DNA of 64,000 nucleotides from the NCBI RefSeq assembly GCF_002754935.1, contig NZ_CP018092.1, positions 1 through 64,000 on the forward strand, read 5' to 3'. This DNA comes from Thermostichus lividus PCC 6715 (GTDB taxonomy: Bacteria > Cyanobacteriota > Cyanobacteriia > Thermosynechococcales > Thermosynechococcaceae). Below the pieces are notes generated by a model. That model did no database searches. It was given only the letters and a program-made list of their open reading frames with translations, and was not told where the DNA came from. The position numbers and the translations under genes are program-made. Shown here piece by piece: positions 18,642-28,240 of this stretch (within the stretch, counting starts at the first letter, position 1; the number at the start of each line of letters is the position of its first letter).

Positions 18642-19034
18642 TTGATCATTTCTCAAACTGCTTTTGAGGAATTGAGGCAGGTAACATACGTCTCCGGCGG
18701 GGGAAGGCGGGGGTTACTATGCTGTATTCTATACTTTGGACGGCAGTCGTTTGCCGTGAGCTTTGTGGTGGCTTTATTAGCTGGGTTACAGATGTTCTGC
18801 ATACCAATGGCATCTAGTCAGAACTCTGCGTCGGGAACCCTTAGCGTTGGAGCCGTAGTCATCAATAGTTGTAATATAAACCACTCGGTGGTGGCGGGAT
18901 TACAGCGATCGCCCAATAATGATCGCCGTCTTGAATGTTGGCACCCTAGCAATCGCCAAAATAACGCAGTCAAACCGGAGGTTCACTTAATCAATGAAGG
19001 TGAGGGGCAACATCGAGTACTGGTGGTTTACTAA
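18642..19034 (+). CDS. Putative small secreted protein, unknown family
   Basis: The frame encodes up to 130 residues. Residues 38-58 (AVSFVVALLAGLQMFCIPMA) resemble a signal peptide, so the true start is probably internal, for example the GTG in front of SFVVALL. The mature part has SGTLSVGAVVINSCNI followed by a short cysteine-containing loop and ends LINEGEGQHRVLVVY, a layout reminiscent of small secreted beta-sandwich proteins. It carries a GCGATCGC octamer, unlike the AT-rich sequence upstream. The family is not recognised and expression is unproven. Confidence 0.4.
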   Translation: MIISQTAFEELRQVTYVSGGGRRGLLCCILYFGRQSFAVSFVVALLAGLQMFCIPMASSQNSASGTLSVGAVVINSCNINHSVVAGLQRSPNNDRRLECWHPSNRQNNAVKPEVHLINEGEGQHRVLVVY

Positions 19035-19132
19035 TTGACCCAGCGGGTTAGGGAAACGTTTTTGCTGAAACGTCCCTCTATAATGCCAAGATACTGAATA
19101 TTTCTAAGGTTCAAGGGATGAGGTAGCGGAAC

Positions 19133-20884
19133 GTGTTGTTGTCTCAGCATAGTGACCTGTGGCGGCGGGGGGCAGTGCTCGTTGCGGTTACCGCTTCAAC
19201 GCTATTGGCGACAGCGTCTTTACAGGCGCAAACTCTACAGGGCGATCGCCTCAATTTGAACGGGCGCGATTATCCTGTGGCCTGGAGTCAGTGGACGAAC
19301 GATCAAAATCAACAGATCACTGGCATTAGCGATGGCGCCCTTGCCAATCGGTTTGGCCTACTCCTAGGTGATACCAGTGATCCGTGGCAGCAGCCCGTGG
19401 CTTGGTTTCAAGAGCAATTTAGCCCCTTGGCCGTTCGCTTTAGCCCAAATGGGATGTACCGCTACCTAGACATCACCCCACTGATCCAGCAGCACCAGTG
19501 GCAAGTGCAGCCTCAGGGTACAACGCTGCGGATTACTACGCCCCCCAGTCGCATCCTTAGTTGGCGGCAGGGTCGGCAACCCTGGGGCGATCGCTGGGTC
19601 TTTGAGCTAGATCGACCAACCCCTTGGCAGGTTAATCGCCTCACCTTTAGTCGCACGGGCACCACCCCCCGGGATCTCAGCTTAACCATTGAAGCCAGCG
19701 GTCAGTTGGCCGCTATTGCGGGGGTAAAAATTACAGCGGCAGCCAATCGAACCGTATTGGAAACCCAAATCGGTGGGACGACTCGGCCAGTGGCCTCCAT
19801 GCTGTTGAACCCACCGCGCCTCGTGATCGATTTCCGCAATGATGCCCCCCCAGCCCGCACAATTCAGTGGGCACCCGGCCTTCGCTGGCAGGAGCAGACC
19901 GTCAATTTGGGGGCACGCCAGTTTCCCGTCAGCCTGTTAGTCATGACCCCCCAAACGCCCGGACTGCGAATCCGCCCGCTGTGGATGAATTCAGCCACCG
20001 TAGTGGGGCTGGCAACCCTACCAGAACTGGCACAACGCTGGCAAGCTGCGGCTGCCATTAATGCAGGGTTTTTTAATCGCGATCGCCAAGCTCCCCTTGG
20101 CGCCATTCGCAGTGAGAACCAATGGATCTCAGGCCCCATTCTCAACCGTGGCGCCATTGGTTGGAATGACACGGGTCAGATCGTCGTTGGTCGTCTGAGC
20201 CTGCGGCAAACCGTTACGACGCCGAGCGGTGCACTGCCCATCGTCACCGTTAACTCTGGCTATGTTCAGGCGGGTCTTGCCCTTTATACCCCGGCGTGGG
20301 GGGCAAGCTACACCCCCAAAACAGGGACTGAAACAGTGATTATGGTTCGCAATGAACAAGTCATCAGCCAACGTCCCGTCAGCAGCAACCAGCCCCAAGC
20401 CGTAGCAATTCCGCGGGATGGTTACCTACTGGTTGCACGCAACTTTGACTCTGCCCTCGGTAACTTTCCCCCAGGAGCTGCCCTCCAAATTAATACGAGT
20501 GCTGTGCCCGCTAGCTTCGATGGCTTTGCCAATATTGTGGGTGCCGGACCACTCCTTGTCGAGCAGGGACGAGTGGTTCTCAATGCAGCCCTTGAGCAAT
20601 TTGGTGCCGGTCTAGATGCCCAAGCTGCCCCCCGCAGTGCCATGGGGAATCGCAGTGATGGCAGGATTGTTTTTGTAACCACCCATAACCGTGTGGCTGG
20701 CTCAGGCCCCACCCTAGGGGAATGGGCACAGGTGGTACAGCAATTAGGCTTAGTGAATGCGGTGAACCTCGATGGCGGTAGCTCAAGCGCCCTTTACCTA
20801 GGGGGTGTATTGGTGGATCGGCACTCAGTGACAACCACCCGGGTGAATAATGCCATTGGTGTGTTTTGGCAACCTACACCTTGA
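19133..20884 (+). CDS. Phosphodiester glycosidase (NAGPA) domain protein, secreted
   Basis: A 583-residue exported protein. It starts at GTG 19133 with AGGT about ten bases upstream and has a signal peptide (AVLVAVTASTLLATASLQAQ, cleavage near residue 33). The central region is beta-rich and resembles an AMIN-like envelope domain (WVFELDRPTPWQVNRL, PPRLVIDF). The C-terminal half is a phosphodiester glycosidase domain (DUF2233/NAGPA): AAINAGFFNRDRQAPLGAI, VGAGPLLVEQG, APRSAMG and NAVNLDGGSSSALYLGG. The family includes the human uncovering enzyme and bacterial proteins thought to act on surface or wall sugars; the cyanobacterial substrate is unknown. It ends 16 bases before tRNA-Pro on the opposite strand. 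Confidence 0.88.
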   Translation: MLLSQHSDLWRRGAVLVAVTASTLLATASLQAQTLQGDRLNLNGRDYPVAWSQWTNDQNQQITGISDGALANRFGLLLGDTSDPWQQPVAWFQEQFSPLAVRFSPNGMYRYLDITPLIQQHQWQVQPQGTTLRITTPPSRILSWRQGRQPWGDRWVFELDRPTPWQVNRLTFSRTGTTPRDLSLTIEASGQLAAIAGVKITAAANRTVLETQIGGTTRPVASMLLNPPRLVIDFRNDAPPARTIQWAPGLRWQEQTVNLGARQFPVSLLVMTPQTPGLRIRPLWMNSATVVGLATLPELAQRWQAAAAINAGFFNRDRQAPLGAIRSENQWISGPILNRGAIGWNDTGQIVVGRLSLRQTVTTPSGALPIVTVNSGYVQAGLALYTPAWGASYTPKTGTETVIMVRNEQVISQRPVSSNQPQAVAIPRDGYLLVARNFDSALGNFPPGAALQINTSAVPASFDGFANIVGAGPLLVEQGRVVLNAALEQFGAGLDAQAAPRSAMGNRSDGRIVFVTTHNRVAGSGPTLGEWAQVVQQLGLVNAVNLDGGSSSALYLGGVLVDRHSVTTTRVNNAIGVFWQPTP

Positions 20885-20899
20885 CCCCCTCGGACTCTA

Positions 20900-20973
20900 T
20901 CGGGATGACAGGATTTGAACCTGCGACCCTCTGCTCCCAAAGCAGATGCGCTACCAAGCTGCGCTACATCCCG
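20900..20973 (-). tRNA. tRNA-Pro (TGG anticodon)
   Basis: The minus strand forms a full cloverleaf: acceptor CGGGATG with CATCCCG, discriminator A, a D arm with GCGC stem and GG pair, anticodon arm TCTGC-TTTGGGA-GCAGA giving anticodon TGG, and T arm GCAGG-TTCAAAT-CCTGT. CCA is not encoded. Confidence 0.95.
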
Positions 20974-21081
20974 CAACTACCTACCCTAGCTTAGCATTGA
21001 ACCCACGCAACTCATCGTTGTCTATGGAGAGCTTTAAAAATTTCTGGAACAAGACCTGCCCCTATCCAATCCCGTCTGCGG

Positions 21082-21087
21082 TATGAT
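21082..21087 (+). promoter_or_regulatory. Candidate -10 element for ado
   Basis: TATGAT lies 46 bases before the ado start in the roughly 140-base gap between tRNA-Pro and ado. No strong -35 hexamer is visible, so only the -10 is proposed. Confidence 0.3.
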
Positions 21088-21132
21088 AACGGAAGTCTTG
21101 CTATCCCAGTGTATGTGTTAGGAGAGTTCGCA

Positions 21133-21828
21133 ATGACAACGGCTACTGCAACGACCGTACTGGACTACACCAGTGACAGCTATAAAGATGCCTATAGCCG
21201 CATCAATGCCATTGTCATTGAAGGGGAGCGGGAGGCTCACGATAACTATCTTCAACTGGGTGAACTGCTACCACAGCACACGGACGAGCTGGTGCGTTTA
21301 GCAAAAATGGAAGCCCGCCACAAAAAAGGCTTTGAAGCCTGTGGTCGCAACCTGAGTGTTACGCCAAACATGGAGTTTGCCCAAGCATTCTTTGCGCAGC
21401 TACACGGTAACTTCCAAGCGGCAGCGGCTGAGGGCAAAATTGCAACGTGCCTGTTAATTCAAGCCCTGATTATTGAATGTTTTGCGATCGCCGCCTACAA
21501 CATCTACATTCCTATGGCTGATCCTTTTGCCCGTAAAATTACAGAGGGGGTTGTGAAGGACGAATACACCCACCTCAACTTTGGCGAAGTGTGGCTCAAA
21601 GCTAATTTTGCAACAGTGAAAGCAGAGCTAGAGCAGGCCAACCGCGACAACTTACCCATTGTGTGGAAGATGCTCAACGCCGTGGAGGCGGATGCCAAGG
21701 TGTTGGGGATGGAAAAAGATGCCCTCGTCGAAGATTTCATGATTCAGTACAGTGGTGCCCTAGAAAATATCGGCTTTACCACCCGCGAAATTATGAAAAT
21801 GTCTGTTTATGGCCTGACTGCGGCATAA
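21133..21828 (+). CDS. ado: Aldehyde-deformylating oxygenase (alkane synthase)
   Basis: ADO converts long-chain fatty aldehydes to alkanes or alkenes plus formate using a ferritin-like di-iron centre. The 231 residues are all-helical and show iron ligands in [24 protein letters not shown] and [12 protein letters not shown] (ExxH motifs), plus the conserved [14 protein letters not shown] segment. The ATG at 21133 has GGAGAG seven bases upstream; an in-frame ATG at 21109 adds eight residues and is not favoured. Acyl-ACP reductase, which supplies the aldehyde, follows 37 bases downstream, the standard cyanobacterial hydrocarbon pair. Confidence 0.97.
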   Translation: MTTATATTVLDYTSDSYKDAYSRINAIVIEGEREAHDNYLQLGELLPQHTDELVRLAKMEARHKKGFEACGRNLSVTPNMEFAQAFFAQLHGNFQAAAAEGKIATCLLIQALIIECFAIAAYNIYIPMADPFARKITEGVVKDEYTHLNFGEVWLKANFATVKAELEQANRDNLPIVWKMLNAVEADAKVLGMEKDALVEDFMIQYSGALENIGFTTREIMKMSVYGLTAA

Positions 21829-21865
21829 TGGTGGCTTAATATACTGTTACGTTTAGTCACCCTAT

Positions 21866-22894
21866 ATGTTTGGATTAATTGGTCATCTGACGAATCTTGA
21901 GCATGCTCAGGCGGTTGCCCATCAGTTAGGCTATCCCGAATACGCTGATCAAGGTCTTGAGTTTTGGTGCATGGCACCACCGCAGATCGTCGATGACATC
22001 ACGGTGACCAGTATAACGGGGAAAACAATTTACGGTAAGTACGTGGAGTCGTGCTTTTTGCCAGAAATGCTGGCTCATCAGCGGGTCAAGGCAGCGACCC
22101 GCAAAATTATCAATGCGATGGCTCACGCTCAGAAGCACAACATTGACATTACTGCCTTGGGTGGCTTTTCCTCAATCATTTTTGAAAATTTCGACCTCGA
22201 GAAAATGTCCCATGTGCGGAACATTGAACTCGATTTTCGTCGGTTTACAACAGGCAACACCCACACCGCCTACATCATTTGTCAGCAAATAGAACAGGCG
22301 GCTCCGCAGGTGGGGATTGATCTCAAGAATGCTACCGTGGCTGTGTGTGGTGCCACGGGGGACATTGGTAGTGCGGTGTGCCGCTGGTTAAACACGCAGT
22401 TAGATGTTCACGATCTGTTGCTGGTGGCTCGCAACCGCGATCGCCTTGAGGAACTACAAGCGGAACTGGGTCGGGGGAAAATTCTTGAGTTGATGGAAGC
22501 GCTTCCCCTCGCGGATATTGTGGTGTGGGTGGCGAGTATGCCCAAGGGGGTAGACCTCGCACCAGAGCAACTCAAGATACCTTCCTTAATGATTGATGGC
22601 GGTTACCCCAAAAACATGGGCAGTAAAATTCAGCACCCTGACATTCATGTGTTGAATGGTGGCATTGTTGAGCACGCCCTTGATATTGACTGGAAGATTA
22701 TGGAAATCGTCAACATGAATGTGCCCTCACGGCAGATGTTTGCCTGTTTTGCGGAGGCTATGATCCTAGAGTTTGAAGGCTGGCACACCAATTTTTCTTG
22801 GGGGCGCAACCAAATTACCGTTGAGAAAATGAAACAGATTGGAGTGGTGTCTCGCAAACATGGTTTTCAGCCGCTGTTATTCAATATGAATTAG
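21866..22894 (+). CDS. aar: Long-chain acyl-[acyl-carrier-protein] reductase
   Basis: AAR reduces acyl-ACP to fatty aldehyde with NADPH. The N-terminus [18 protein letters not shown] is diagnostic, and a Rossmann dinucleotide motif [15 protein letters not shown] sits near residues 160-175. The length of 342 residues equals the usual family size. It lies between ado and accA, so acetyl-CoA carboxylase, acyl-ACP reduction and alkane formation are encoded side by side. All three point in the same direction with gaps under 50 bases, consistent with one transcript. Confidence 0.97.
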   Translation: MFGLIGHLTNLEHAQAVAHQLGYPEYADQGLEFWCMAPPQIVDDITVTSITGKTIYGKYVESCFLPEMLAHQRVKAATRKIINAMAHAQKHNIDITALGGFSSIIFENFDLEKMSHVRNIELDFRRFTTGNTHTAYIICQQIEQAAPQVGIDLKNATVAVCGATGDIGSAVCRWLNTQLDVHDLLLVARNRDRLEELQAELGRGKILELMEALPLADIVVWVASMPKGVDLAPEQLKIPSLMIDGGYPKNMGSKIQHPDIHVLNGGIVEHALDIDWKIMEIVNMNVPSRQMFACFAEAMILEFEGWHTNFSWGRNQITVEKMKQIGVVSRKHGFQPLLFNMN

Positions 22895-22942
22895 TTCAGT
22901 CAATCACTATTACAACTCACGTTTTAAGGAATTGAACGATCT

Positions 22943-23917
22943 ATGGCAAATGAACGCCGCACGCTCCTACTGGAATTTGAAAAACCTCTTGTCGAGCTAG
23001 AGGCACAAATCCAGCAGGTACGAGATAAGTCTTCGGAGTTTGGCGTGGATGTCTCGGAGCAAATCCGCGATCTCGAAGAGCGCGCCAAGCACTTGCGCCA
23101 CGAAATCTTTAGTAAGTTGACTCCGGCGCAAACCCTGCAAGTGGCACGGCATCCCCGCCGCCCCAGTACGCTGGACTATATTCAGGCCATTAGTGATGAG
23201 TGGTTTGAACTCCATGGCGATCGCCGTGGCAGTGATGACCCTGCCTTGGTGGGGGGGGTGGGTCGCCTTAATGGTCAACCTGTTGTGATGCTGGGGCAGC
23301 AAAAAGGCCGCGACACCAAAGATAATGTGGCGCGCAACTTTGGTATGGCCTCGCCTGGCGGCTATCGCAAAGCCCTGCGGCTGATGGAGCACGCCAACCG
23401 TTTTCAAATGCCGATTCTCACCTTCATTGATACCCCTGCGGCATGGGCGGGGGTGGAGGCCGAAAAGTTTGGTCAAGGAGAAGCCATTGCCTATAACCTT
23501 CGCGAAATGTTCCGTCTTGAGGTGCCGATTCTGTGTACGGTGATTGGTGAAGGCGGATCGGGCGGTGCCCTAGCGATTGGCGTGGGCGATCGCCTGCTAA
23601 TGTTTGAGCACGCCGTTTATAGTGTGGCACCACCGGAAGCCTGTGCCGCCATTCTCTGGCGCGATGCCCAAAAAGCACCCCAAGCCGCAGAAGCCCTGAA
23701 AATTACCGCCCGTGACCTACTGAAATTAGGCATCATTGACGAAATTGTTCCGGAGCCGGTCGGGGCAGCCCATAGCAACCCCGTGGAAGCAGCCGAGAAC
23801 CTAAAAGCTGCTCTGCTGCGTAACTTAGCGGATGTTCAAGCCCTTAGTAGCAGTGAGCGGCGCGAGCTACGCTATCAAAAATTTCGCCGCATGGGGGTCT
23901 TCAGTCAAGCAGTATGA
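22943..23917 (+). CDS. accA: Acetyl-CoA carboxylase carboxyltransferase subunit alpha
   Basis: AccA with AccD forms the carboxyltransferase that makes malonyl-CoA, the first committed step of fatty-acid synthesis. The 324 residues show an N-terminal coiled region ([16 protein letters not shown]), then [15 protein letters not shown], and the crotonase-like core with [30 protein letters not shown] and [27 protein letters not shown] precedes the ATG. It follows aar by 48 bases and overlaps the next gene as ATGA, so the operon continues. accB, accC and accD are elsewhere. Confidence 0.97.
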   Translation: MANERRTLLLEFEKPLVELEAQIQQVRDKSSEFGVDVSEQIRDLEERAKHLRHEIFSKLTPAQTLQVARHPRRPSTLDYIQAISDEWFELHGDRRGSDDPALVGGVGRLNGQPVVMLGQQKGRDTKDNVARNFGMASPGGYRKALRLMEHANRFQMPILTFIDTPAAWAGVEAEKFGQGEAIAYNLREMFRLEVPILCTVIGEGGSGGALAIGVGDRLLMFEHAVYSVAPPEACAAILWRDAQKAPQAAEALKITARDLLKLGIIDEIVPEPVGAAHSNPVEAAENLKAALLRNLADVQALSSSERRELRYQKFRRMGVFSQAV

Positions 23918-24621
23918 CCCAACAGGTTCTCATTACCGGAGCCAGTAGTGGCATCGGGGCAGCGACGGCTATTGCCTTTGCCAAAGCAGGGTTTAACGTA
24001 GTGCTCTTGGGGCGATCGCCGGCCAAGCTAGCGACTGTTCATGCCCAAGTAGTGGCCTGCGGTGTCAATGCCAGCAGCCATACCCTTGACTTTGCCGATC
24101 CACTGCCCGTGCGATCGCGCCTTGAAGAAATTTTAGCTGCCGTCGGTGAGGTGCACTGCCTCATCAACAATGCTGGCATCGCACAAACGGTGCCGTTGAT
24201 TGCGCAGCCCCTAGCGGACTGGCAAACCATGCTCAATGTTAACCTCACCAGTGCCTTACTGTGTGCCCAAGCAGTTCTTCCCCAGATGCGATCGCGTCAG
24301 TGCGGTACGATAGTAAACGTGGTGTCGATCGCTGGAAAACAAGTCTTTCCGGATTGGGGAGCTTACTGCGCTTCTAAGTTTGCTTTAATGGGGCTGACCA
24401 AATCCTTAGCGTGTGAAGAACGCTCCCACGGCATTCGTGTCACCGCTATTTGCCTAGGCGCCGTTGATACGCCCATCTGGGAACAGGTAGAGGGAACCTT
24501 TGACCGCAGCGGTATGCTTACGCCCGACATCATTGCTGACACTATTTTGACTACTGTTTTACTCCCCCAAAACGCCTTCGTTGAAGAGCTAGTGATGATG
24601 CCCCTTGGCGGAACCCTCTAA
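23914..24621 (+). CDS. Short-chain dehydrogenase/reductase (SDR) family oxidoreductase
   Basis: A classical SDR of 235 residues: cofactor motif [19 protein letters not shown] at the N-terminus, structural motif NNAG near residue 88, catalytic Ser in VNVVSIAG and YCASK (Tyr-x3-Lys) near residue 150. The first strand followed by GRSPAK suggests NADP preference, which is inference. It overlaps accA by four bases (ATGA), so it is translationally coupled to fatty-acid synthesis. It might act on a ketoacyl or aldehyde substrate, but it is not the canonical FabG and substrate cannot be read from sequence. Confidence 0.9.
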   Translation: MTQQVLITGASSGIGAATAIAFAKAGFNVVLLGRSPAKLATVHAQVVACGVNASSHTLDFADPLPVRSRLEEILAAVGEVHCLINNAGIAQTVPLIAQPLADWQTMLNVNLTSALLCAQAVLPQMRSRQCGTIVNVVSIAGKQVFPDWGAYCASKFALMGLTKSLACEERSHGIRVTAICLGAVDTPIWEQVEGTFDRSGMLTPDIIADTILTTVLLPQNAFVEELVMMPLGGTL

Positions 24622-24659
24622 GCTCATGCTGACCTTGCACCTGAATTTGCCCTAGTTTT

Positions 24660-25364
24660 ATGACGAGTTCTTCTTCTAACCGCCTAACTATGTCTGAATC
24701 GATCGCCAACGGTAAAGTGACCACTCCCACTGTCCTCCCTGACCGGAACACCCACCAAGGGAAGGAAGCCATTCTCCACCCCCCCCATGCTGAAGCGGCC
24801 AAGGAGGAAATGATGGCAGCGGTGCGCAGCATTTTGCTGAATGTGGGCGAAGACCCAGAACGGGAAGGTCTGCTGAAAACGCCAAAGCGAGTGGCAGAGG
24901 CCATGCAGTTCCTCACCAGTGGCTACAGCCAATCCTTAGACACCTTGGTCAATGGGGCAATTTTTGACGAAGGCCACGATGAAATGGTCTTGGTACGGGA
25001 CATTAACTTTTTCAGCCTGTGTGAGCATCATATGCTGCCGTTTATTGGCAAGGCTCACGTGGCCTATATTCCTAACCAGCGGGTGATTGGCCTGAGTAAA
25101 TTAGCCCGCATTGTCGAAATGTATGCACGCCGATTGCAGGTGCAGGAGCGGTTGACGCGGCAGGTCGCCGAAGCCATTGAAACCGTACTTGATCCTAAAG
25201 GGGTGGCAGTCGTGATGGAGGCAAGCCATATGTGCATGGTGATGCGCGGGGTGCAAAAACCCGGCTCTTGGACGGTGACAAGCTCAATGCTAGGGGTGTT
25301 CCGTGATGATCAAAAAACGCGGGAGGAGTTCCTTAACTTGATTCGCCACCAGCCCAATTTTTAG
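24660..25364 (+). CDS. folE: GTP cyclohydrolase I
   Basis: FolE converts GTP to 7,8-dihydroneopterin triphosphate, the branch point to folates, pterins and queuosine. The 234 residues contain the zinc ligands in [20 protein letters not shown] and the later [19 protein letters not shown], plus [20 protein letters not shown]. The first 40 residues are a variable extension. Start candidates are ATG 24660 and ATG 24690; neither has a strong ribosome-binding site. It follows the SDR gene by 38 bases, and queG follows, so an early and the final enzyme of the queuosine route are neighbours. Confidence 0.96.
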   Translation: MTSSSSNRLTMSESIANGKVTTPTVLPDRNTHQGKEAILHPPHAEAAKEEMMAAVRSILLNVGEDPEREGLLKTPKRVAEAMQFLTSGYSQSLDTLVNGAIFDEGHDEMVLVRDINFFSLCEHHMLPFIGKAHVAYIPNQRVIGLSKLARIVEMYARRLQVQERLTRQVAEAIETVLDPKGVAVVMEASHMCMVMRGVQKPGSWTVTSSMLGVFRDDQKTREEFLNLIRHQPNF

Positions 25365-25424
25365 CTTGCTGTCCCCAGCAGTTTCATTCAACGGAGCTGG
25401 CTTTGGGATTCATTGGAGGTGCCA

Positions 25425-26387
25425 TTGATTTGCGCCGCCACGATTAAAGACTACGCCTATGGCTTGGGCGTTCATCGCGTGGGCATTGTTGATCTACGCA
25501 CCTACTGCGATGATCATCCGTCAGGAACAGCGGCACTCCGGCGCTGGTTAGCTCAGGGGTACCATGCAGATATGGCGTGGATGAGTGCCCCCCACCGCCA
25601 AAACCTGCAAGCGGTATTGCCCGGCGCTCAGTCGGTGATTGCTGTTGCCCTCAATTACTTTCCGGGAGCATCTCCGCCTCAGGGCGATCGCCCCGGAAAG
25701 ATTGCCCGCTATGCTTGGGGGCGAGATTACCACAAGGTTTTAGGAAAACGCCTCAAGGCGTTGGGACAGTGGCTTAAGGAGCAGGTTCCCGACGTTTCCT
25801 ACCGCTGGTATGTTGATACTGGACCTGTGCAGGATAAAGTATGGGCGCAGCAGGCGGGAATTGGCTGGATCGGCAAGCACAGTAATGTCATTTCTCGTCA
25901 GTATGGCTCGTGGATCGCCTTAGGCGAGTTGATTACAACCCTAGCCCTCGAGGGCGATCGCCCCCACCTAAATCACTGCGGCACCTGTACCCGCTGCCTA
26001 GAGGCATGCCCGACAGGCGCCATTGTTGAACCCTACGTCGTGGATGCCAACTACTGCATTGCCTACCACACCATTGAAAACCGCCAACCGGAACTCCCCC
26101 CAGCGATTGTCCCTAAATTGGAGGGATGGGTCGCCGGCTGTGACATTTGCCAAGAGGTGTGCCCTTGGAACCAGCGCTTTGCCCAACCAACCGATATTGA
26201 GGACTTTGCGGCGCGATCGCCCCTCCTCGATACCAGCCTAGAGCAACTGGCCACCCTCTCCGACGCAGACTGGGATCACCTCACCCGTGGCTCTGCCCTA
26301 CGGCGGATCAAGCCGGCGCAGTGGCGACGCAATGCCCAAGCTCTTCTGGCTAATGCCCAAAGGGAGACACCCTCGCATCCCTATTAA
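25425..26387 (+). CDS. queG: Epoxyqueuosine reductase QueG
   Basis: QueG reduces epoxyqueuosine to queuosine in tRNA with a cobalamin and two [4Fe-4S] clusters. The protein shows [20 protein letters not shown], then ferredoxin motifs [14 protein letters not shown] and [11 protein letters not shown], exactly the family pattern. I choose TTG at 25425 because GGAGGT ends four bases upstream; in-frame TTG 25413 and GTG 25419 would put the Shine-Dalgarno inside the gene. About 320 residues is a normal length. It ends two bases before the stop of a convergent small gene. Confidence 0.93.
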   Translation: MICAATIKDYAYGLGVHRVGIVDLRTYCDDHPSGTAALRRWLAQGYHADMAWMSAPHRQNLQAVLPGAQSVIAVALNYFPGASPPQGDRPGKIARYAWGRDYHKVLGKRLKALGQWLKEQVPDVSYRWYVDTGPVQDKVWAQQAGIGWIGKHSNVISRQYGSWIALGELITTLALEGDRPHLNHCGTCTRCLEACPTGAIVEPYVVDANYCIAYHTIENRQPELPPAIVPKLEGWVAGCDICQEVCPWNQRFAQPTDIEDFAARSPLLDTSLEQLATLSDADWDHLTRGSALRRIKPAQWRRNAQALLANAQRETPSHPY

Positions 26388-26389
26388 AG

Positions 26390-26548
26390 TCAACTAACGT
26401 AGCAATCACGGCTACCCCAGATGGTGGTTCGCTCTTTGCGGATGACGCTGACATCTGTGGCCGGGTCGCTATAGGTAGGGGTTGGGCTGGCAAACCCTTG
26501 AGCGGTTAGCTGTTTTTGCTCGAGAATGGCTTGCAACCGGGAACGCAT
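26390..26548 (-). CDS. Small protein of 52 residues, unknown function
   Basis: A short gene reading MRSRLQAILEQKQLTAQGFA and ending TTIWGSRDCYVS. GAGG lies about ten bases upstream of the ATG at 26548. The first 18 residues form an amphipathic helix, the middle is Pro/Thr-rich and the tail has an IRKERTTIWGSRDCY block that looks conserved-type rather than random. Its stop falls two bases past the convergent queG stop, filling an otherwise empty 270-base gap. I do not recognise the family; a single cysteine near the C-terminus is the only notable residue. Confidence 0.5.
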   Translation of the reverse strand: MRSRLQAILEQKQLTAQGFASPTPTYSDPATDVSVIRKERTTIWGSRDCYVS

Positions 26549-26661
26549 ATCTAGAGTCCTCAAAACATCTATACCCTTAGGATGCCAAGGACGGCAATAA
26601 CTGCCAGTGATTGTGCCCTGCTCTCAAGGTGATTTTATCGACAGCAGTGGGTTGCTCCAGA

Positions 26662-28113
26662 TCACAAGGGTAACTCACGCCGCAGGGCAACGGTAGGGCT
26701 TTCAGCCCCAGTGGCAGGATCAATGGCGATCGCCATCAGGGCAATGGTTCGAACTGTGGCTGGTACATCGATATGTAGCACCGCCTGCCACAGATCGCCA
26801 TGGCGGTAAAAGTCAAACTCAACTAGCCAGCGTGGCCCAGCAATTAACTCTCCAGTGGCGGCATTGGTAATCCAAACCTTAACAGAGCATCCTCGCTGTG
26901 CTAGCGGCAAGTTAACCTTGAGGTGCAGCGGGGAGACCAGCGGATCGGGGGTAAGGGCGAGTTCGGGCGGCTTGAGCAGATAAGGCGTGGTGGTCGCGGT
27001 TGGTCTATCTTCCGGTGTAAAGTCCGGTGGCGGAGCTAACTCCGCTAACTGTTGCAAACGAGACCAAAATCGTTCTTGGCGATCGATCGGGAGTTGGGCT
27101 GGAGGGGGCACCGTGACTACTGAAAGAGGTTGACAAAAACTGGGGAGATCAACCGTTAAGGGCACCTTGGTGGGTTGCAATTGTGGTGGCAGTTGAAATT
27201 TAGCCGCAGGAACAGGTTCTAAGGGAATATCGGCCAGAATGGGTAACTGTGGGCCTGTGGCGATGAGGGAACGGGAGGCGGGTTCGGGGGAGTCAGGCTC
27301 CCTCGCGGGGGTAACGGGTTTAGGGGGAGGGCTAACCGTCTCTTCTGGTACCGGCAGCACCGTCACCATAAACGCCTGTACTTGGCACAGATCATTGCGT
27401 TCCAGAGGTTCACTGGGGAAGACCCGCGCTTCCCCCACCATCACTGGATAGGCGGATAGGTTGGGGAGTGTGCACGTAAACACCCATCCCGAGCCTTGGG
27501 CGATGGCCGCCACGGTCTGCTCATGCACCACATCGCGGGTAACGGGGTTGCGCAACCGAATGAGCACTGTTCCGGGTACCCCAAGGGTACCAGAAAGACT
27601 CAAGGTTTCATCGGCAAAAATCGTGTAGGCACTCTGGGACAGTTGGATAAGGGCTTGGGGCAACGGCGTGGCAGCGGCAACCCTAGCAGCCTCCTCCATC
27701 GTTGAACTGGCGGGTGAGGTGGTCGGCGCTGGGGAGGCCTCAGGGACAGGCAGCCAATCCCACTCTTCAACCGGGGCAAGAACATCAAGGCCAATGGTGA
27801 AGGTTTCAGGGGTCAGTACACCCTCCTGAGTTGCTCGACACTGAAATTCCCAGCGGCCTCCCTGAAGATAGGTAAAGGGCAAAATCCCCATTAGCCCCGT
27901 GGAACTACTGCGGTGAATGCGGCGCTGGTAACGCTGTTTAGGGACGCCATGATCATCGTAGAGGTGGGTAATTTGGACTTCAACGGACGTATCGGGAATT
28001 GGACAGCGCGCCATCAAGCGATAGCTACCCTCTAGTACCTCAGCCGATGGCGGCTCTAGGGGCAACCACTCGCGATCGCCCTCCTTTTGTAATAAAAATT
28101 CCCATGCACCCAT
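26662..28113 (-). CDS. Proline-rich conserved hypothetical protein
   Basis: A cytosolic protein of about 483 residues, starting MGAWEFLLQKEGDREWLPLE. The N-terminal 130 residues form a beta-rich domain (GSYRLMARCPIPDTSVEVQI, TYLQGGRWEFQCR). A second beta domain (FADETLSLSGTLGVPGTVLI) covers about 165-260, a proline-rich linker of about 120 residues follows, and a third beta domain ends the protein (LHLKVNLPLAQRGCSVKVWI). This looks like an Ig-like repeat scaffold. I recall similar cyanobacterial proteins without assigned function. In-frame starts at 28173 and 28152 would add 20 or 13 residues; no ribosome-binding site decides. Confidence 0.7.
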   Translation of the reverse strand: MGAWEFLLQKEGDREWLPLEPPSAEVLEGSYRLMARCPIPDTSVEVQITHLYDDHGVPKQRYQRRIHRSSSTGLMGILPFTYLQGGRWEFQCRATQEGVLTPETFTIGLDVLAPVEEWDWLPVPEASPAPTTSPASSTMEEAARVAAATPLPQALIQLSQSAYTIFADETLSLSGTLGVPGTVLIRLRNPVTRDVVHEQTVAAIAQGSGWVFTCTLPNLSAYPVMVGEARVFPSEPLERNDLCQVQAFMVTVLPVPEETVSPPPKPVTPAREPDSPEPASRSLIATGPQLPILADIPLEPVPAAKFQLPPQLQPTKVPLTVDLPSFCQPLSVVTVPPPAQLPIDRQERFWSRLQQLAELAPPPDFTPEDRPTATTTPYLLKPPELALTPDPLVSPLHLKVNLPLAQRGCSVKVWITNAATGELIAGPRWLVEFDFYRHGDLWQAVLHIDVPATVRTIALMAIAIDPATGAESPTVALRRELPL

Positions 28114-28240
28114 AGTTGAACCATTACTTTCCCACTGCTTACGATATTGCATAGAAGACGCATATTTATGCAATCTTCACTGCAAATTGAGTGTCCTTGC
28201 CCGAACATCCTAGCCGGTAGCATGGGCGATCGCCAGAGCT

